64,000 nt of DNA from Cannabis sativa. Taxonomy: Eukaryota; Streptophyta; Magnoliopsida; Rosales; Cannabaceae. The translations under genes and the position numbers were made by a program. The DNA is taken from assembly GCF_029168945.1 (NCBI RefSeq), contig NC_083604.1, forward strand, positions 10,098,812 to 10,162,811, given 5' to 3'. The notes under the pieces are model-generated. The model was not told where the DNA came from. It saw only the letters and a list, made by a program, of their open reading frames with translations, and did no database searches. Positions 47,688 to 59,334 of this stretch are shown one piece after another. Positions within the stretch are counted from its first letter, which is position 1, and each line of letters opens with the position of its first letter.

Positions 47688-49004
47688 ATGAATTCTTATC
47701 CTGGTAGTTCATCGTATTTATCATCATCGTCTTCTTCAGATGATGAATATTATGATGATATAGAAATGCAAGTGGTAGGTCAAATCACTGCTAACAATAA
47801 TTTTTGTATCGCTCAACACCAACAAAATCAAAGCTCACGTCGAGGCTCGATTCCTGGTCATATAGTTATTAACCGTGACCGGGAAAATGCTGATCGTAAT
47901 CTTTTCAACGACTATTTTGCAGAGAATTCTCGATTTACCGATTTGATGTTTCGCCGAAGATTTCGAATGGGTCGTCCTTTATTCCTTCGTATTTTGGATG
48001 CTATACAAAGACATGACAATTACTTTCTCCAGCGAAGGGATAGAATGGGAAAACTCGGGTTATCAGGCTTGCAAAAAGTTACAGCTGTATTTCGTATGCT
48101 AGCATATGGTATGCCGGCAGATGCTACCGATGAATACATCAAAATAGGAGAATCTACAACTTTAGAAAGCTTGAAGCGATTTTGTCGTGCTGTTGTTGAG
48201 GTGTTTGGAGCCCACTATCTCCGATCACCCAACGCTCATGATGTTGCAAGACTACTCCACATTGGTGAACGTCGAGGTTTTCCAGGAATGTTGGGAAGTT
48301 TGGATTGTATGCATTGGAAATGGAAAAATTGTCCAACTGCTTGGGGAGGACAATATGCCGGTCGTAGTGGGTCCCCGACTATTATTCTTGAAGCAGTAGC
48401 TGACTATGATCTCTAGATATGGCATGCATATTTTGGCTTACCAGGATCTAATAATGACATTAATGTGTTAGAGGCATCCCATCTTTTTGCTAATCTGGCT
48501 GAAGGTATTGCTCCACCCGCTAATTATGTTATTAAAGGAAAAGAGTACAATATGAGTTATTATTTAGCCGATGGTATATATCCAAAATGGTCCACTCTTG
48601 TTCAAAATATCCATGATCCACGTGGTCCAAAAAAGAAACTATTTGCAATGAAACAAGAAGCATGTAGAAAAGATGTTGAACGTGCATTTGGAGTATTGCA
48701 ATCTAGATTTGCAATTATTGCTGGACCGACATGTCTTTGGAATAAAACGGTTTTACATGATATAATGACTTCATGTATTATTATGCATAATATGATAATA
48801 GAAGATGAACGTGATCTAAATGCACCAATTGAAGAGCGTGTCGAAGTGTCAAGTCCAGAAATTGAGATGGTAGAAGATGATAATGCTCGGTTTCAAGAAT
48901 TTCTTGCCAGACATAGAAAAATTAAAGATAAAGATGCTCACATTGAGCTTCGAAATGCATTAATCGAACACTTGTGGGACGAATATGGTAACTCACAAAA
49001 TTAA
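47688..49004 (+). pseudogene. PIF/Harbinger DDE transposase (HARBI1-like nuclease), one stop
   Basis: A cut-and-paste transposase of 438 codons. A Ser/Asp-rich N-terminus precedes an RFRMGRPLFLRI region and the DDE nuclease fold: Asp206 (GSLDCMHW), Asp257 (GSNNDINVL) and Glu331 (DVERAFGVLQ), all present, with the conserved CPTAWGGQYAGR between. The frame is interrupted only by TAG at 48414-48416 where the family has Trp (TGG to TAG), then continues to the normal end. No frameshift is seen, so decay is recent. Divergent from ORF1, start codon 75 bp after the 111-bp repeats. Confidence 0.9.
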
Positions 49005-49380
49005 TATAATTTAATTAATTTTAAGTGTGTGTTTCAAGTTTAATTTAATTTAATGTAATTTTTTTGTCATGAATGTAATGTTTGTTCTCTAGTAATGTGA
49101 TATTTATGTTATTGCAATATGATATTTTAATTTATCGAATTTCGTCGATTTTACAGTATTATTGTCTTTAATCACATTAGTAAGTTTATTTAAATATAAC
49201 AATTGTGGTAATTTTTGTTAATTAATATGATATTATTTTTTTAATTTATTAAAAAATTAATATAATAATAAGGAATATTTTTTTTAGTGTAATTTTTGGT
49301 GTTGTGGTTGGAGTAAAAATAATTTTTGATACCAAATTTGGTGATAGTGTAACACCAAATTTAGCACCAAAATCTTAGTC

Positions 49381-50970
49381 TTAATTAGCAAAAAGAAAAA
49401 CCATGATTACAAACATTGATTTTATTATTTTTTTTTACTCTTTTTAAATAAAACCAACAAGAAAAAAAAGATAAAGGAAAAAGCAAGAGGAATTGATTTG
49501 AGTTGGGAGAGAAATTATTGTTTGTGCAAAGAAAGGGCAATAGAGTAGATAGGTACTTCCGTAATTCTAACAAAATCATCATATAATTGGAAAAATAAAG
49601 GTGGTGGGTCAATCGTGCCGTGTGCGTGAGAGAGAGAGAGAGAGTTATTAAGGTGAATGAATGAAGATATTTAATCCCAGCCGTTGATTTTCCCAAAAGT
49701 TTTGTTATGCTTTGCTGTTTCAAGAATCAAATGTTTATGTTTAGAGCTATGTCTCTCTCAATCTAATCTCATCTCTGGTCTTTCTTCAATCTTGACCATA
49801 TTATAGACTTCCTGTTCACACTTCTCACACGTGTATTATAGTTATTTATTCCACTACATACCACATAATTAATCCACTAAATCTACATAAAAATTACCCA
49901 TAATGATCACGATATTTTTTAACCCATCATATTTATTATTATTATTAAAAAAAAGTTTATACGAAATGATTCCCTTTTGTCGAAATACAAGCATTCACAC
50001 AATGGTAAAAATGGTGAGAAATAGTTTGATTTTGGTCCACCTATTTGTAATAAGGTAATAATACTTAATATATATATTTTTTTTATCGTTTTGTTTATTG
50101 TGTTTTTAAAACATAATAAAAGAAATGAAAACAAAAAGATACACATAATTTTTTTAGAGTTTCTTTCTAATCTTCATCGCCATAAATAATTGATACACCA
50201 AATATCAAAAGTCAAAATCAGTGAACAAAATAAATACACAAAAAATTGTAGTACAAACCAAATTTAATTACAAAAATGTGGATAATACCATTTAACAAAC
50301 AAAATTAAAAAAGAAAAATTACAAGGACATTTATCTTATTACAAATATGTTTGACCAAAATTAAACCTGTGAGACTATTTTTTACTGTTTTTACCAAACA
50401 TAGAGGCTTTTTTTCTTTTTCTTTTTCTTTTTATAATCGAAAAAGTAGTCTATTTTGTATTTTAACAAAATAGTTGAGATCATTTTTGTATGAACCCTCC
50501 AAAAAGTTAATATAAATAAAAGTTTTTCTTAAAGAAAAAAAAAAACTAAAGCCATATTAACTTAATTTTGTTGGAATGTCAATATAGCCTCTCTCTAGTC
50601 TCCTAATCTAATTATTCAATTAAAGTGCAAATAAATGTGAATTTTTTTTTTTTGGAAAAAGTAAATAAATATAAAACTTAAAGAACCAGAGTGTAGTCCT
50701 TTCAATAAAAAGGAAAAGAAAAAATAGAGTGTAGTGTCGAGAGTTTTATCACAAGCAAGCACGTTAAAATAGCTTGGTTGGTCCTCTCAAACTCAAAATA
50801 AATAAAATAAAATGGCTTGGTTGGGTAAACAAAGCTTTACCACGTGTCAAGAAATGAATGGTTGAAGGTTTACTAGGTGCATGGTGCCACGTGGATAGAA
50901 ACTATAATGAATCACATGTGGCACTATAATTATGGATGCTTGAGTAGTAGTATGACTTGATTTTAGTTAA
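49381..50970. other. AT-rich intergenic DNA
   Basis: Holds a short GA microsatellite (about 49628-49643) and, at about 50835-50930, clustered ACGTG motifs (CCACGTGTC, GCCACGTGGA, CACATGTGGC) of the G-box type. No gene is supported; the small ORFs are AT-rich chance frames. Confidence 0.5.
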
Positions 50971-50979
50971 TAATAACTA

Positions 50980-52289
50980 GGGTTATTTGCGGCAAAACCC
51001 CCTAAAGTAAAGAGGTTTTTACAACTAACCCCTAATTCTAAAATTTTTGCGGTAAAACTCCCTAAACTCAAGTTCTGTTAGCACTTAGCCCTTTCCGTCC
51101 ATTTTTCTCTGTTAAATGCCATGGTGGAATGTCCACGTGTACACAGTGTACACGTGGCACAATTTTATTGGTCCACGCTATAAATATTTAAAATTAAAAT
51201 AAAAAAATTAATTATTTTAAAATAAAAAAAAAATAAAAATATCTTTAAAAATTAAAAAAAAAATTAAATTTTATATTATTTTTTTTTTCTTTCTCTTTTC
51301 TTTCTTTCTTTCTTCTTCTTCTTCTTCTTCTTCTTCTATCCTCTGCCTCTTTCCTTCTAACCCTAGCCGACTCCCAAAATCAGCCCCATCATTTTCATTC
51401 ATGGCTCCTTCTTCCCTCTCATCTCTCCTTCAGTTTCACTCTCACTCTCTTTTCTCTTCCCACACTCCTAACCCTAAATTCACTCACAATCACACCCTCA
51501 GTCACACCCTCACCCTCCCTTCTCACACCTCCCCACGTACCCTGACATTCTGCTCTATTTCCAACCCCAACCCATTCCCAACCCTCGGCAGTCATCGCCT
51601 TCACCGTCACCATTGCCTCCGCCGCGACCTGTAAGAAAGTCTCTTGCTGTCGCCACTGGGGAGCTCTTCTTGAAATTGGCTTCGCGCCTCATTAACAAGC
51701 CCAGCCGTGGCCCAAATGGCGAGGAGCTGGCCTCGGTTGCTATGTTCGAAAACTATGGCAGTGTGGCTCGGAGTAAGAAGGAGAGGATTGGGGTGGTCAT
51801 TGAGGATGATATTGAGCCTGATGTTGTGTGGGAGCAGAACGTGATGGACCTCATGGGGAGTCAACGAGGGCTTGATAGAGAGAGAACGAGAAGAAGAAGA
51901 AGAAGAAGAAGAAGAAGAAGAAGAAGAAGAAGGCAGCTTGACAGAGAGAGAGAACGAGAAGAAGAGTGGGAATGGGTTAGGGTTATTAGGGTTTTTTTTA
52001 ATTTTTAATTTTTTAATTTGTAAAGAAAAATATTTTTTGATTTTTTTATTTTTAAATAATTAATTTTTTTTATTTTTTAAATATTTATTTACGTGGACCA
52101 ATAAAATTGTGCCACGTGTACACTATGTACACGTGGACATTCCACCATGGCATTTAACAGAGAAAAATGGACGGAAAGGGCTAAGTGCTAACAGAACTTG
52201 AGTTTAGGGAGTTTTACCGCAAAAATTTTAGAATTGGGGGTTAGTTGTAAAAACCTCTTTACTTTAGGGGGTTTTGCCGCAAATAACCC
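50980..52289. mobile_element. Pack-MULE
   Basis: 1310 bp with perfect 9-bp target duplication TAATAACTA (50971-50979, 52290-52298). Inverted repeats begin GGGTTATTTGCGGCAAAACC and extend well over 200 bp, including CCACGTGTACAC..GTACACGTGG. Between the arms is a GC-richer gene fragment (about 51360-51860). Long inverted repeats, a 9-bp duplication and captured coding sequence without transposase define a Pack-MULE. Simple TTC and GAA repeats flank the captured part on either side. Confidence 0.92.
51401..51860 (+). pseudogene. Captured fragment of a plastid-type gene in the Pack-MULE
   Basis: ATG at 51401 begins a Ser/Thr/Pro/His-rich stretch (MAPSSLSSLLQFHSHSLFSS) of chloroplast transit-peptide type. 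After about 60 residues the coding signal moves to another frame, with SLAVATGELFLKLASRLI, VAMFENYGSVARSKKERIG and VVIEDDIEPDVVWEQNVMDL (51640-51850), implying a small deletion or frameshift between. The fragment then ends in GAA-repeat DNA. The latter part resembles what I recall of the region before the catalytic domain of plastid patatin-like phospholipases, but this is tentative. No catalytic domain is present. Confidence 0.6.
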
Positions 52290-52298
52290 TAATAACTA

Positions 52299-52929
52299 AT
52301 AAGTGTTTCTTTAATAGAAGGGTATCCTCTGTCCTAAGTTGTCTCGTTTACTGTCTCCCTTGTTGTTTTGAGACCAGGTCACGTCTCTATTAACTTGAAA
52401 AAGCTTTGTTTGTAAATAAATCTTTAAAATCTTACAATAAATAATAAACTAAAAAAAAAAGAACAATTATTTGAAAAATATACAGTATGCTAAAATATGA
52501 AAGTGTCCACATATATTTCTTGTTTGGACTAAGAAATAATTATTGCATATAGTTTCTTGTTTGGACAAAGAAAATAACTATTGCATGCTTATATAAAATT
52601 GAGGGAGACGTGGCCTTATATAATATAAAAATTAAAAATATAACATTCATGCCTATTGAGAGATATTGTTATTTTACCCTAATGTATGTATGGCAAGAAA
52701 AACTATTATGACAGTAAATAAAATTATTGCGACTTTTGGTGCTATTTTGCTTTTATTTTATTTTAGTTTTTTTCTTTCGGATCCAATCTAATTAAATAAT
52801 TAAAAAAATAATAATAGAACTATAGAAAACGTTACGTATTTGTCTAAATGTGAAAAAAAAAAGGTATAGACCATATATTCTTCCCTTGGGAGAACAGAAA
52901 ATATATAGATTAATAGAGAGAGAAAGTCC
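52299..52929. promoter_or_regulatory. Likely promoter region of the F-box gene
   Basis: AT-rich DNA between the Pack-MULE and the first leader-like block. No ORF. The Pack-MULE ends about 640 bp before that leader, so it forms the distal boundary of the promoter. Confidence 0.35.
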
Positions 52930-54598
52930 GGAGTCGTAAACGCGAAACGCGCCGTTTTGGTAAGCCCGTCACCACCCGCCGGCAACCTATTTCTCCGATT
53001 AAGCCCTTCTTTCTTTCTCCTCTTACCTCTCTCTGATTCTGATCCTGCGTCGTCCTCTTCCATTCAGCTGGTCTCCGATTGCTGTAAATTTTTCTCAGGT
53101 AGTATTCTCTTTCTGTATCTCTCTCTAACTCCATTTCTCTCTCTTCTTCTCAATATTGAGGTTGCTTGCTCAGGTTTCGTTTGGTTTGGTTAGGTTAGGT
53201 TAGATTAGGTTGTGGTTTACTTTTTTTTTTCTTTTGGTTTTGTTTTGTTCTTGAGGTTCCTAATTCGATTTAGATTTTGTTCTTTGTGCGTGTGAATTGT
53301 TGTGAAGATGTGAATGTTTAGGGCTTTTCTACCTTTTCTCGCCATTGACGACAATGTTTTATAACTCTGTTTGGGATGTTTGCATGTACGAATTCACATA
53401 TGAATGTACAATCATGGAGGCATGGATTTTGACTGTAGTTTTCTGTAATTTATGATTATTAATTCTTTAAATTTGCTTAATTGAAATTCGTTTGTTCAAA
53501 CTCCTTGTCTACGTTAACGATGATGCACTTGAAGCATATTATTTGCGGAATTGAAGATCCGAACTTGAGGATTTCATGTTGTTTTCTTCGTATAATTTGA
53601 GTTCTGAGTGAAATTTTATCTTTTTAATGCCCAAAAGATGATGCATTTAAAACAGTTTCTTTTGCGGATTGAAGGTCCGAACGTGACTTATTTATGTTGT
53701 TTTCCAGCATATCATGTTAATGCATAAATTTTACTATTTATTAAAGTTTTTTCTGAAGTTGAAACAAGGTTAAGCTGTTGTGATCACTCACTTATCCCAC
53801 ACCCACCCAACTATCTATCTCATTTGAACAGTTTCTTATTTCATCTATTACTTGGTGAATCTGATTATGCTTTTTCATTTTAGCCTTCCAGGCAAACTAT
53901 TCTGGATGGTGTTCGATGGCTACAGGAGTCGTACATACTTTGCTGGAAATAGCTGAAGGTGAAAAGTTATTATTATTATTATTTTGTTTTTTTTTGCTCT
54001 TTCTTCTTCTTGTTTTTGCGATTTGTGAAATTCTTCAACTTTGATTACTTTTTCTCAAGCTAAAGACAAAAGTATATCCTTCTAGTGTTATTGTAATGCT
54101 GAATTTCTTCTCTTCAGGGTTATTATATTTTATTTTTCCAAACATATCAATTTTGTGTGTGAAAACCATATTACGAAATGTTAGCATAACAAATATGGTA
54201 TCACGCCACTTGCAATTGCAATATAGAAGGGGGAATGAATGAAATTAGAGAAGGACTTTAGCATTTTTTTTAATCCTAGTGTCTACAGCATACTCAGTTA
54301 TAACTAGTCAGGTACTCATAGGATGGGTTACGATGATGAAGGAAAATAAGAGTTAAATCTATCGAGTTCATTATATTATTGTGAATGAAGGGTAGGTTAG
54401 GATGGCTGGGTGTTAAAGATCTCAAGTAGTGAGATGTAGGGTGGGACAATGAACCTGGTTCGTAAGGGGAAGACGAAGAACTGTGATTTTTCTTTGTGTT
54501 GTGTAATCAACTTACTTACTGTGTGCTTTGTATTTTTACCTGTACAATTGTGAGACATGTATTAAATAGCTCACATATCTTGTATTGTATAAATGCAG
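52930..54598 (+). other. Candidate 5' UTR exons and introns of the F-box gene
   Basis: A GC-richer pyrimidine leader (about 52930-53098) ends TTCTCAG|GTAG, a good donor. A second candidate exon lies at 53884-53958 (TTTTAG| ... GCTGAAG|GTGA). Neither carries a recognisable coding segment. Exon identities are inferred only from splice-site form. Confidence 0.45.
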
Positions 54599-54605
54599 AA
54601 GCTCA

Positions 54606-57600
54606 ATGCTCAACCAACTGAATTTCTGGCCTACTAATAAAGATGAACACCTGCAAATGATACTATTATGTATGGCTCGTGGTGAGTAACTTTAACATCA
54701 TTTTTTTTTTAAGAATATTGTTCCATTTTATGGTTCTGTACAGTGTTCTTGCTTTGTATTTCAATGCAAATTTTCAGTGCTGTACATGTAAATTATTTTC
54801 TATGCCTGATCAGTGATCAGATCAACACTCAATTACAACTCTAGAGAAGGAAACCTGTTTTGGTGCTTTTTAATGTGTTCAATCTCCTGTAATTGGTCTT
54901 ATTGGCTAACTTTATGTCCAGCTCATTGAGAGTGCTCACTGAAGTCCTCGGAATTTGAAATGGTTTGTAACAAATAAAAATCACTAGGTGTTACATTTCA
55001 GTAATGTTGCAGACTATGTTACTAGGTTATATGTTTTGCTAAATGCCTGAAGGAACTTTCTTTCTCTTTGTTTTATTTTAATCAGGTTGTTTGTTGGAAG
55101 GTCTTTATATATATGTGTGTGTGTGTACATATTTAAATGTATATAAGTTTTGATCTGTGTATACCCCAGATGAAATCTCATTGAATTTTCTATGATGAAT
55201 TTAAGTTCATCAGTTTGTAATTGCATTACCTGATAAGCTCATTGTTGAAATACATTTCTCTTTAATGCTTGATCACAATTTGGGAAGTGAGGATTCATCC
55301 TCTTAGGTTTTATTTTACTTCCAATGTTTGGATTATAGAGGTCTAGGCACTTAAATATTCGCATTCTTGTATAAGTATTATGGAAATGATGGTACATATA
55401 TTGCACTTAAATATTCACATTCTTATATAAGTATTATGGAAATGATGGTACAGATATTGCAACTTGAGGTCATAGATATGAAATGAGCTGTTTACCTGGA
55501 GTGTTACTGGACGATTGCCATACTCAACTGTCCACTGGTGTAAAGTTCTGGCCCACTAAGGACGAATACTTTCAGTCTATTCTTTATGTATGGACATGGT
55601 GAGTTATTTGAACATCATTTTACATCTAATGTTTTTTCTTCTTCTTTAATTTATAATGTTCGTAATACATTTTTGTAATTAAGCAACACTAAAATCCAAT
55701 TAATGGTCTGCACAAAGAAAGTATTGTCTTAGCCCAATCAAGACATGATTTAATTATTATCATAATACTTTTTTCAAAACAAAATATCATCATAATCCAA
55801 AGTTTAGTATGATTGATTACAAATTGATGTATCTTTGCATGAATTGGCGTTATTGTTGTATGCACTATTTCAATGTAAATGAAACTTCACTGTGATACTT
55901 GTTGATTGATTCTGTACCTTTGTGGCATGTGCTTTCTAGCCGACTTAGCATGTTGAATGGTAAACTGAATTACTGTATATGCAGTTTTTCTTAACATGTT
56001 ATTTGAAATGTGCAAATGATATGGACATTATTTGTCTATGCAAATGAAGCTTTTCTCTGAGATCATATAAGATGATGGGTTGCATACATGATACATTCTT
56101 ATGTAATTTGCTATTGTTGTTAAAATAAAACCAAAATAATCAAGTCAATAGAGTCCTTGCTATAACAACAAAGGAGAGGGAAAAAGTTCATAAAAACATG
56201 CTTCAGTTTCTAATCATCTTGAATTGTGACATTTCAACCTGTTAAATCCATTAATTTTTATAATCTACAGTTGCATTTAGTTTTTATTGTATTTTGGTTT
56301 ATATTCACAACTGCAGCAAATCTACTCAAGTTAACTTCTATTTTGTTTTGGGCAGATGGTGTTTACTCAATGTTAATGACGACTCTTCAGATGAGTTTTA
56401 CAGAGTATTACAGTTTTGTAATGCCTGCCGAAAAGTTTGGGAGCTTCAAGATGTTAGAATCTAGCAAGCCTCCACCCTCGAAGAAATCTCGAAAAGAGCG
56501 GACTCGGAGAAAGTCGTCGGGATTGACAACTCCCACTGTGGTTATGGAGGAAGAAATTTGGAAAGATTTCCCTGAAGACCTTTTTGAAGCTGTTATTGCA
56601 AGACTTCCCATTGTCGCTTTTTTCCGCTTTCGATCTGTTTGCCAGAAATGGAATTCCTTGCTGAGTTCAGAAAGTTTCTCTGAACAGTGTGCCCGGGTCC
56701 AACAAGACAATCCCTGGTTTTACACAATAACCCATGAAAATGTGAGTGCTGGAGCCATTTATAATCCTTCCCTGAAAAAGTGGCACCATCCTACCATTCC
56801 TGCTCTTCCAACAGAGACCATTCTTTTTCCAGTTGCTTCAGCCGGGGGCTTAGTCTGTTTTCATGATATTGGTCATAGGAACTTTTATGTGTGCAATCCC
56901 CTGACTCAGTCACTTAAAGAGTTGCCAGCAAGGTCTGTCAAAGTATGGTCTCGTATTGCTGTGGGGATGACTATGAATGAGAGTTCAACTGGCGGTGGTT
57001 ACAAGATTCTATGGGTGGGTTGTGACGGGGAGTATGAAGTCTATGACTCACATAGCAACTCTTGGAACCATCCAGGAAATATGCCCTCAAATATTAGATT
57101 GCCACTGTGTCTGAACTTTCGGTCGCAGGCAGTTAATGTTAATGGCACCATTTACTTCATGCGGTCGGACCCTGAAGGAGTTGTGTCGTATGATCTGTTC
57201 ACAGGGGTTTGGAAGCAGTACCTAATTCCAGCCCCGTTACATCTGAGTGACCACACACTTGCTGAGTGTGGAGGCCGGATCATGCTCGTCGGGCTGCTGA
57301 CAAAGAATGCCGCCACTTGCGTGTGCATATGGGAGCTTCAAAAGATGACGCTCTTGTGGAAGGAGGTTGACAGAATGCCAAACATCTGGTGCTTAGAGTT
57401 TTATGGAAAGCACATTAGAATGACTTGCTTGGGTAACAAAGGTTTGCTCATGCTGTCATTGAGATCGAGACAAATGAACCGATTGGTTACATATAATGTG
57501 GTGAGTAGGGAATGGCTGAAGGTTCCTGGCTGCATGGTGCCACGTGGAAAGAAGAGGCAAGGGATTGCATGTGGCACTGCCTTTCATCCATGTCTGACTG

Positions 57601-57611
57601 CTACGGCTTGA
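54606..57611 (+). CDS. F-box protein of the LCR / F-box only protein 6 type (miR394 target)
   Basis: An SCF ubiquitin-ligase substrate adaptor. One open model: ATG at 54606 in an exon ending 54681 (GCTCGTG|GTGAGT), joined to the exon 56356-57611 after GGGCAG, gives 443 residues; an alternative exon at about 55500-55598 also joins in frame. From about residue 68 the protein is typical of the family: a basic KKSRKERTRRK segment, F-box at about 93-134 (EIWKDFPEDLFEAVIARLP), then a kelch/galactose-oxidase-like region with NPWFYTITHENV, ELPARSVKVWSR, APLHLSDHTLAECGGRIML and CIWELQKMTLLWKEVDRMPN, ending PRGKKRQGIACGTAFHPC. The miR394 site is at 57362-57381. The N-terminus is odd: a 10-bp tandem duplication (56394-56413) puts the family-like WCLLN..DDSSDEFY segment out of frame. 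I did not find the usual family first exon. The F-box and C-terminal region are intact, so the gene probably works, with a changed N-terminus. Confidence 0.9.
55347..55458. repeat. 56-bp tandem duplication in an intron
   Basis: GCACTTAAATATTCGCATTC and the following 36 bases at 55347-55402 recur at 55403-55458 with four or so substitutions. In the F-box gene intron. Confidence 0.9.
57362..57381 (+). promoter_or_regulatory. miR394 target site
   Basis: GGAGGTTGACAGAATGCCAA pairs with plant miR394 (UUGGCAUUCUGUCCACCUCC) at 19 of 20 positions, the single mismatch being opposite the C at position 14 of the miRNA. It encodes EVDRMP within the kelch region, the same place as in LCR. Predicted to direct cleavage of the F-box mRNA. 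Confidence 0.92.
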
Positions 57612-58233
57612 TTCAGTTCTGTGATTCTTACAGCTGAATGTTGAGTTGAGGCTTGGAGTCTTCTCTTGCCGCATCATAAAGGGTGGCTGAAAGCTTGAAC
57701 ATTAGTGTGTTTCAGCCCAATTTTTCATTATTGTTTTAATTAAGTAGACATATAACCAACATTTGTGGCAAAAATTATTTCCCCCCTTTTGTGGAAACTT
57801 GATGAAAAACAGTTTGCGTTATTTACTTCTTTTAATTTATGTATTCTCGTATTAATCTTTTCCTAGGAAGATAAGTACTTGAAGTCTTAATATCGTCACC
57901 ACGAACTACGAATGAAATTAGTTTTGAAGTCGTAGTGATACTAGTTTGATATTAGGATATGTAGAAACCACATCTACACTAGCGGGCATATCACAAACCA
58001 TTCACAAATATCATCAAAATAATAAACCATAGATGAAAGGTAACAAAATGCAGACAATAGACGAACAAATGGGGTCTGTTTATTAATATATATTTAAGCT
58101 CTTCATAACATGTGTAACCCTCTGGTCTCGTAAAAGTATATTAACTTCCTAAAACAAATTAAATTAAACCAAAAAAGAAAAAAAAAATGTAGAAGACGAT
58201 AAGTAACACTTCAGAGTACGGTCCGCGTTGCAA
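57612..58233. other. Convergent 3' region of the F-box and RAMP4 genes
   Basis: 3' UTR of the F-box gene and, on the other strand, of the RAMP4 gene. No other gene. The two transcription units converge here. Confidence 0.6.
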
Positions 58234-59011
58234 TTATGCCATGCCTCCGGTTGTGGCTGTCCTGATTATCTGAAAGAGAGCTGTTACAGAGAAACAATAA
58301 AGTTGGATGAGCAATAACTTTCACTAAGAAAACAAAACAATGGTAACTGGAAAAGATTGTTTTAATCAATTAAGTAAGCAATATATGAGATTGAGTCTTA
58401 CATGATCCAATAACAACGAAAATGAAGAACCCAAGAAGAATAGGGCCAACAGGGTAGTCCTTTCCCTTCTTGGCGGTGGTCTCAGGCACAGATCCTCTTC
58501 TTGTTATGTTCTTATCGAACTTCTCCACCTTCCTATCTGATAGACGCCTTGATGTAGTCTGTACACAACAACCAACAAAAAAATCACATTAGGTCACAGG
58601 AGCGAACCTAAAATTACAATGTGGGAAAGGTCATTTTTCGACCCCAAATTTACACCGACAATTATACAAGTTATTAGTTTGGGGAATTCTCCATATTGAA
58701 CAACGATCCATTTAAATCAAAGCTCAAAGCAACCCAATTTGCACGGCTAATACGAAATCATGTGACCTAAATTACAAGATCTATGAATCTAATGTCTAAA
58801 AACACTACCGACATTATGGAATTCAAACTGATCTGCCCTAATTAACCAAATAATAATCCTAAACGGAACATATAAACTGAAATTCTCTATCAAATAGATC
58901 AGATCAATATCAATTTAAATTAATCAGATCAAGTGGTTAAAAACACCTATATAATACAACTCAACCGTATATTTGAACATTATCAGAGATCAAAGTTTGA
59001 AACTTTACCAT
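58234..59011 (-). CDS. RAMP4/SERP1, stress-associated ER protein
   Basis: A tail-anchored protein of the ER membrane that associates with the Sec61 translocon and stabilises newly made membrane proteins under stress. Three coding exons on the minus strand: 59011-59009 (only the ATG), 58558-58402 and 58280-58234, giving 68 residues, the usual length. The splice sites are ATG|GTAAAG / TACAG|ACT and TCAT|GTAAGA / AACAG|CTC. The sequence starts MTTSRRLSDRKVEKFDKNIT, has the basic KKGKDYP segment before the membrane span at about 38-58 (VGPILLGFFIFVVIGSSLFQI) and ends TGGMA. The start codon lies directly against the first intron, so the 5' UTR exon holds only ATG. No breaks; predicted functional. 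Confidence 0.95.
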
Positions 59012-59334
59012 GGTTACAGCCGCAATAAAATAGATCCTGGTTGGAGAAGAAGAGAGCCGCAGGCGATTCGAGTTTCTCGGTCTTATTTCTCTCTATTTTG
59101 GATGGATCAATCTTTGAGAAACGTGTTCTGTTTGTTGATTTATAGCAGTGTGAGGCACCAAGTCAATTTCGTCAGACCACGTAAGTTTGTATACGTGTTC
59201 TTACATTATTCGTCCTTCCCATAACATATTACTTAGCTGGCATTACGCGATTCAAGCTGAGCTGGCACAGACTATGTTGTTTAATTTTTAGAAAACTTCC
59301 TGTTTTATAATAGGACTTCTTCAAGGGTACACCC
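59012..59334 (-). promoter_or_regulatory. 5' UTR and promoter region of the RAMP4 gene
   Basis: Minus-strand leader immediately before the ATG at 59011, with a GC-richer CT block (about 59030-59110). Beyond 59220 the sequence becomes AT-rich and runs into a transposon remnant, so the promoter appears short. Confidence 0.4.

Larger units (their letters stand above)
44515..49380 (+). mobile_element. PIF/Harbinger transposon with both genes
   Basis: Left end GAGCACCTCCAAGGAGGCAG preceded by TAA (44512-44514), the element's target type. ORF1 (minus) and the DDE transposase (plus) are divergently transcribed and separated by eight 111-bp repeats. The left arm repeats the word CTCCAAGGAGGCAGCAA twice (44521, 44563). 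The right arm (from about 49005) matches the derivative at 16374-17082 until about 49362, but then diverges so that the terminal inverted repeat is not recognisable. With one stop in the transposase, two in ORF1 and a lost right end, this copy looks immobile. Confidence 0.88.

Noticed and set aside
50878..50932. TGCATGGTGCCACGTGGA and CATGTGGCACT resemble the 3' end of the F-box gene (57531-57580)
   Set aside because: The shared words are short and centred on ACGTG palindromes; surrounding sequence does not match, so a duplicated gene end is not supported.
51872..52063. Glu-rich and Arg-rich ORFs
   Set aside because: Reading frames of a GAA/AGA microsatellite in the Pack-MULE.
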